From: Candidatus Nanoarchaeia archaeon
GTDB taxonomy: Archaea > Nanobdellota > Nanobdellia > Tiddalikarchaeales > Tiddalikarchaeaceae
Length of the DNA stretch: 5,926 nucleotides
NCBI GenBank assembly: GCA_028704265.1
Contig: JAQVLH010000076.1
Location: 1 to 5,926 of the forward strand
Direction of reading: 5' to 3'
Within the stretch, counting starts at the first letter, position 1. Every line of letters starts with the position of its first letter. The position numbers and the translations under genes were made by a program. Below, piece by piece: positions 4,350 to 5,926 of this stretch. The notes beneath the pieces were generated by a model that was given only the letters and a program-made list of their open reading frames with translations, was not told the origin of the DNA and did not search any database.

Positions 4350-4507
4350 AATGCAGTTTTTGTAATAATGATATTGAAAAAGGAAAAGGAACTATTTTTG
4401 TTAGAAAAGACGGTAAACTTTTTGAATTTTGTTCTAGCAAGTGCGAGAAAAATTTGCTTAAACTTAAAAGAAATCCTTTAAAAGTTAAATGGACTAATAA
4501 CAATTAA
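4346..4507 (+). CDS. rpl24e: Large-subunit ribosomal protein eL24
   Basis: eL24 is a small treble-clef zinc protein of the archaeal large subunit. This 53-aa protein starts MKCSFCNNDIEKGKG and continues FVRKDGKLFEFCSSKCEKNLLKLKRNPLKVKWT, matching the family almost end to end. The zinc ligands are C3, C6, C29 and C33. Its ATG overlaps the eS28 stop (ATGA), with GGGAG about 11 bases upstream as a ribosome binding site. Its TAA shares one base with the next ATG (TAATG), so translation of the methyltransferase is probably coupled. L7Ae-eS28-eL24 is a conserved archaeal gene order, commonly followed by ndk and infB, which are not seen here. Confidence 0.96.
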   Translation: MKCSFCNNDIEKGKGTIFVRKDGKLFEFCSSKCEKNLLKLKRNPLKVKWTNNN

Positions 4508-5058
4508 TGACTGATATTTTAGGCCAAAAAGCATCTGATTATTATTCAAAAGAGACTTCAAAGCTTTATGAATTAAGCGGAGCTTTTAGAAGAATTCAGG
4601 AATCAATGACTGCTGACGCTTTAAGCCTTAGTGATTTTGAAACTCATTCTTTTATTCTTGATTTAGGCTGCGGAACTGGTTTCTCGTTAAATGTTTTAAA
4701 AAATAATGGATTTAATACAATTGGCATAGATATTAGTTTTGAAATGCTTGAATATGCCAGCAAAAAAAAATTTAAAGTTATTTTAGCTGATATGGCTTTT
4801 TTACCTTTTAAAGATGAAGCTTTTGATAATTTAATTTCTATTAGTGCAATTCAATGGGCTAAACCATCAGAATATGAGAAGATACTTCAAGAAATTAAAA
4901 GAGTCATAAAAAAAGAAGCAGTTATTCAATTTTATCCTAAGGAAAAAAATGAATTTGATTACTTTTTAAAATTGTCTAAAAAAATATTTTCTATAAACCA
5001 AGTGTTTATTTTAGGTTCAGGAGTTAAAGAAAAAAAATACATAAAGCTTAAAAAATAA
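4507..5058 (+). CDS. Bud23-like SAM-dependent rRNA methyltransferase
   Basis: This is a class I Rossmann-fold methyltransferase. Motif I is DLGCGTGFS at residues 52-60, the acidic ribose-binding residue is D75 in GIDIS, and ADM at 94-96 follows. Three features point specifically to the Bud23/WBSCR22 family: ISISAIQW at 110-117, the QFYP strand at 141-144, and the C-terminal LGSGVKEKKYIKL. In eukaryotes Bud23, with Trm112, makes N7-methylguanosine in 18S rRNA near the P site; rRNA methylation here is inferred from family and context. At 183 aa it is shorter than most relatives and lacks the basic C-terminal extension of the eukaryotic enzymes. The region between SISAIQW and QFYP is also short. 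It is the last gene of a ribosomal protein operon, overlapping eL24 by 1 bp. Confidence 0.88.
   Translation: MTDILGQKASDYYSKETSKLYELSGAFRRIQESMTADALSLSDFETHSFILDLGCGTGFSLNVLKNNGFNTIGIDISFEMLEYASKKKFKVILADMAFLPFKDEAFDNLISISAIQWAKPSEYEKILQEIKRVIKKEAVIQFYPKEKNEFDYFLKLSKKIFSINQVFILGSGVKEKKYIKLKK
5048..5056 (+). promoter_or_regulatory. TATA box for the 76-aa protein gene
   Basis: CTTAAAAAA is centred about 27 bp before the ATG at 5079 and lies across the last codons of the methyltransferase gene. The spacing predicts a leaderless transcript, so the next gene need not depend on the ribosomal operon. Confidence 0.5.
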
Positions 5059-5078
5059 AAATAATTAAATATAATCTT

Positions 5079-5309
5079 ATGAAAGCAATGATTATTTTAT
5101 CAAAAGAGGAGACTAATTCTAAAGTTAAAAAACTTGAGAAAAATATTATACAAATACTTGAAGAGTATAATGTTTTAGCCAACGGCGGTTCAGCTATTGA
5201 ATTAAGCTTTGAAGTTGACATGCCTGATGCTGATTTCAAAAAAGCTCTCAAAAGCATTGAAAGTTTTGCCAAAGATGACGGATTCAATGTTGAAGTAATT
5301 GAAGAATAA
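5079..5309 (+). CDS. Small hypothetical protein (76 aa)
   Basis: I do not recognise this protein. Its layout is a short strand (KAMIILS, 2-8), a long charged helix (about 9-31), a strand in IELSFEVDM (about 40-48), a second helix (DADFKKALKSIESFAKD, about 50-66), and a final strand (FNVEVIE). A beta-alpha-beta-alpha-beta order of this kind fits a ferredoxin-like small domain, but that is inference. Size, acidity and position resemble archaeal elongation factor 1-beta, yet the characteristic ending and central motifs of that family are missing. A TATA box lies 27 bp upstream and a T-rich region follows the stop, so it looks like a single-gene unit. Confidence 0.78.
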   Translation: MKAMIILSKEETNSKVKKLEKNIIQILEEYNVLANGGSAIELSFEVDMPDADFKKALKSIESFAKDDGFNVEVIEE

Positions 5310-5327
5310 TTTTTATTTTATTTTTTT
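5310..5327 (+). terminator. T-rich terminator after the 76-aa gene
   Basis: Runs of five, four and seven T, separated by single A bases, follow the TAA directly. This is the usual form of an archaeal intrinsic terminator. Confidence 0.5.
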
Positions 5328-5329
5328 AT

Positions 5330-5350
5330 GGCTTAAAAAGCCTTATTTTT
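5330..5350 (+). terminator. Possible hairpin terminator
   Basis: GGCTT (5330-5334) and AAGCC (5338-5342) form a 5-bp perfect stem with an AAA loop, followed by TTATTTTT. The shape resembles a hairpin-plus-T-run terminator and lies just beyond the T-rich tract. Because archaea do not need the hairpin, it may only reinforce the first signal. Confidence 0.4.
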
Positions 5351-5364
5351 AATTAATTCGGCAG

Positions 5365-5373
5365 TTTTTTAAG
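5365..5373 (+). promoter_or_regulatory. Possible TATA box for the last gene
   Basis: TTTTTTAAG is centred about 31 bp before the ATG at 5400, slightly further than at the other genes. No ribosome binding site is visible, so a leaderless or very short-leader mRNA is likely. Confidence 0.4.
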
Positions 5374-5399
5374 CTAAAAATTTTATCAAAAAATTAAAT

Positions 5400-5926
5400 A
5401 TGGCAAGCACTGTTGATATTATTAAAAGCAAGTACGAAAATATTAAAGATAAGTTTAATGAAGTTAATGCCCTTGTTGATTTAACTGGAATTCTACCTAA
5501 AGGCGATTTTGTTAAGGAATTTATCTCTTCATATTTTATTCCTGATAATAATCCTATTGGAAATATTAATATGTATTTTAATCACAGATTGTCAGACGAA
5601 CCTAAAGTTGATTACAGCAAGGCCGAATTTTTGGATAAAATCTTGCGATCTTATATTAATTCAAAAAGCCCTGAAATAAAAGAAGGTTTTGATTTATATT
5701 ATAATAGTTGTAAAATAGATGATGCTGCACTAGTTATTGAAGGCCTTGAAAAATGGCATGATAGGATAAGTCAATATGAAAATTATTCAAACACTCAGTT
5801 AAATCCTTTAAAGCCTGAGTCTAAATATATCAACAAATGGATAATTGAAGAGCTTGATAATATAGCTGGCAATAAAAAATTGCAGGAAAATCTTAGTATT
5901 GTCTTAAGCACTGGCTATATTTTAGA
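5400..5926 (+). CDS. Hypothetical protein, 3' end outside window (first 175 aa)
   Basis: The frame opens at an ATG (MASTVDIIKSKYENIKDKF) and stays open to the window edge, so the protein is at least 175 residues long. I do not recognise it. It looks mostly helical and soluble: an N-terminal charged helix (about 6-25), then DLTGILPKGDFVKEFISSYF, a polar middle, and tryptophan-containing helices (LEKWHDRISQYENY and SKYINKWIIEELDNIAG). There is one cysteine, and no membrane segment, zinc site or nucleotide-binding loop in the visible part. Codon use is like that of its neighbours. A weak TATA box lies about 31 bp upstream. The tail beyond the window could hold the recognisable domain. Confidence 0.8.
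   Translation, partial: MASTVDIIKSKYENIKDKFNEVNALVDLTGILPKGDFVKEFISSYFIPDNNPIGNINMYFNHRLSDEPKVDYSKAEFLDKILRSYINSKSPEIKEGFDLYYNSCKIDDAALVIEGLEKWHDRISQYENYSNTQLNPLKPESKYINKWIIEELDNIAGNKKLQENLSIVLSTGYIL

Noticed and set aside
5048..5287. A 79-aa frame on the minus strand
   Set aside because: It is antisense to the 76-aa gene that has a promoter and sensible protein composition.
5079..5309. Elongation factor 1-beta
   Set aside because: Length and position are suggestive, but the family's central and C-terminal motifs are absent, so I left it as hypothetical.
1..5926. A defence, mobile or CRISPR-type system
   Set aside because: No spaced repeats, transposase, integrase, nuclease or toxin motifs were found; the window is mainly ribosomal and other housekeeping genes plus unknown small proteins.

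Overview
This window looks like part of a small, AT-rich archaeal genome, most likely a DPANN lineage of the Woesearchaeota/Pacearchaeota type. The archaeal assignment rests on eS8, eL37, eL24, eS28, L7Ae and an LSm protein, none of which is typical of bacteria in this combination. It is also supported by TATA boxes 25-30 bp upstream of many start codons and by a tRNA-Lys with no encoded CCA. The DPANN placement is an inference from AT richness, short genes, tight packing and the many small unrecognised proteins.

Left end (1-760): the C-terminal part of a DUF362 protein with two 4Fe-4S clusters runs rightward. It converges on a leftward tRNA-Lys(CUU). Between them lies a 36-bp direct repeat, with copies 82 bp apart. 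The repeat holds the end of the DUF362 gene plus the last 17 nt of the tRNA, and looks like the scar of a duplication or recombination at the tRNA.

Leftward block (810-1606): an LSm (Sm-like) RNA-binding protein gene followed closely by ribosomal protein eL37, then a small unrecognised gene with its own promoter. A 245-bp, extremely AT-rich divergent promoter region (1607-1851) separates this block from the rightward genes.

Rightward block (1852-3618): ribosomal protein eS8, then two tightly coupled genes of unknown function (the first with a possible winged-helix ending), then a protein of the small GyrI/SOUL-like family often labelled 'hydrolase'.

Ribosomal operon (3688-5058): L7Ae, eS28, eL24 and a Bud23-like rRNA methyltransferase. 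They overlap by 4, 4 and 1 bp. L7Ae is the only gene here with a strong Shine-Dalgarno leader; most other transcription units look leaderless. In many archaea, ndk and then infB follow L7Ae-eS28-eL24. Here a methyltransferase expected to act on small-subunit rRNA takes that place.

Right end (5079-5926): a 76-residue unrecognised protein with its own promoter, a T-rich terminator region, and the first 175 codons of an unrecognised gene that runs off the window.

Overall this is mostly informational housekeeping sequence with several lineage-specific small proteins. I see no CRISPR array, insertion sequence, toxin-antitoxin pair or defence system. The most interesting items are the tRNA/DUF362 scar, the Bud23-like gene inside the ribosomal operon, and the unknown gene pair at 2298-3102.
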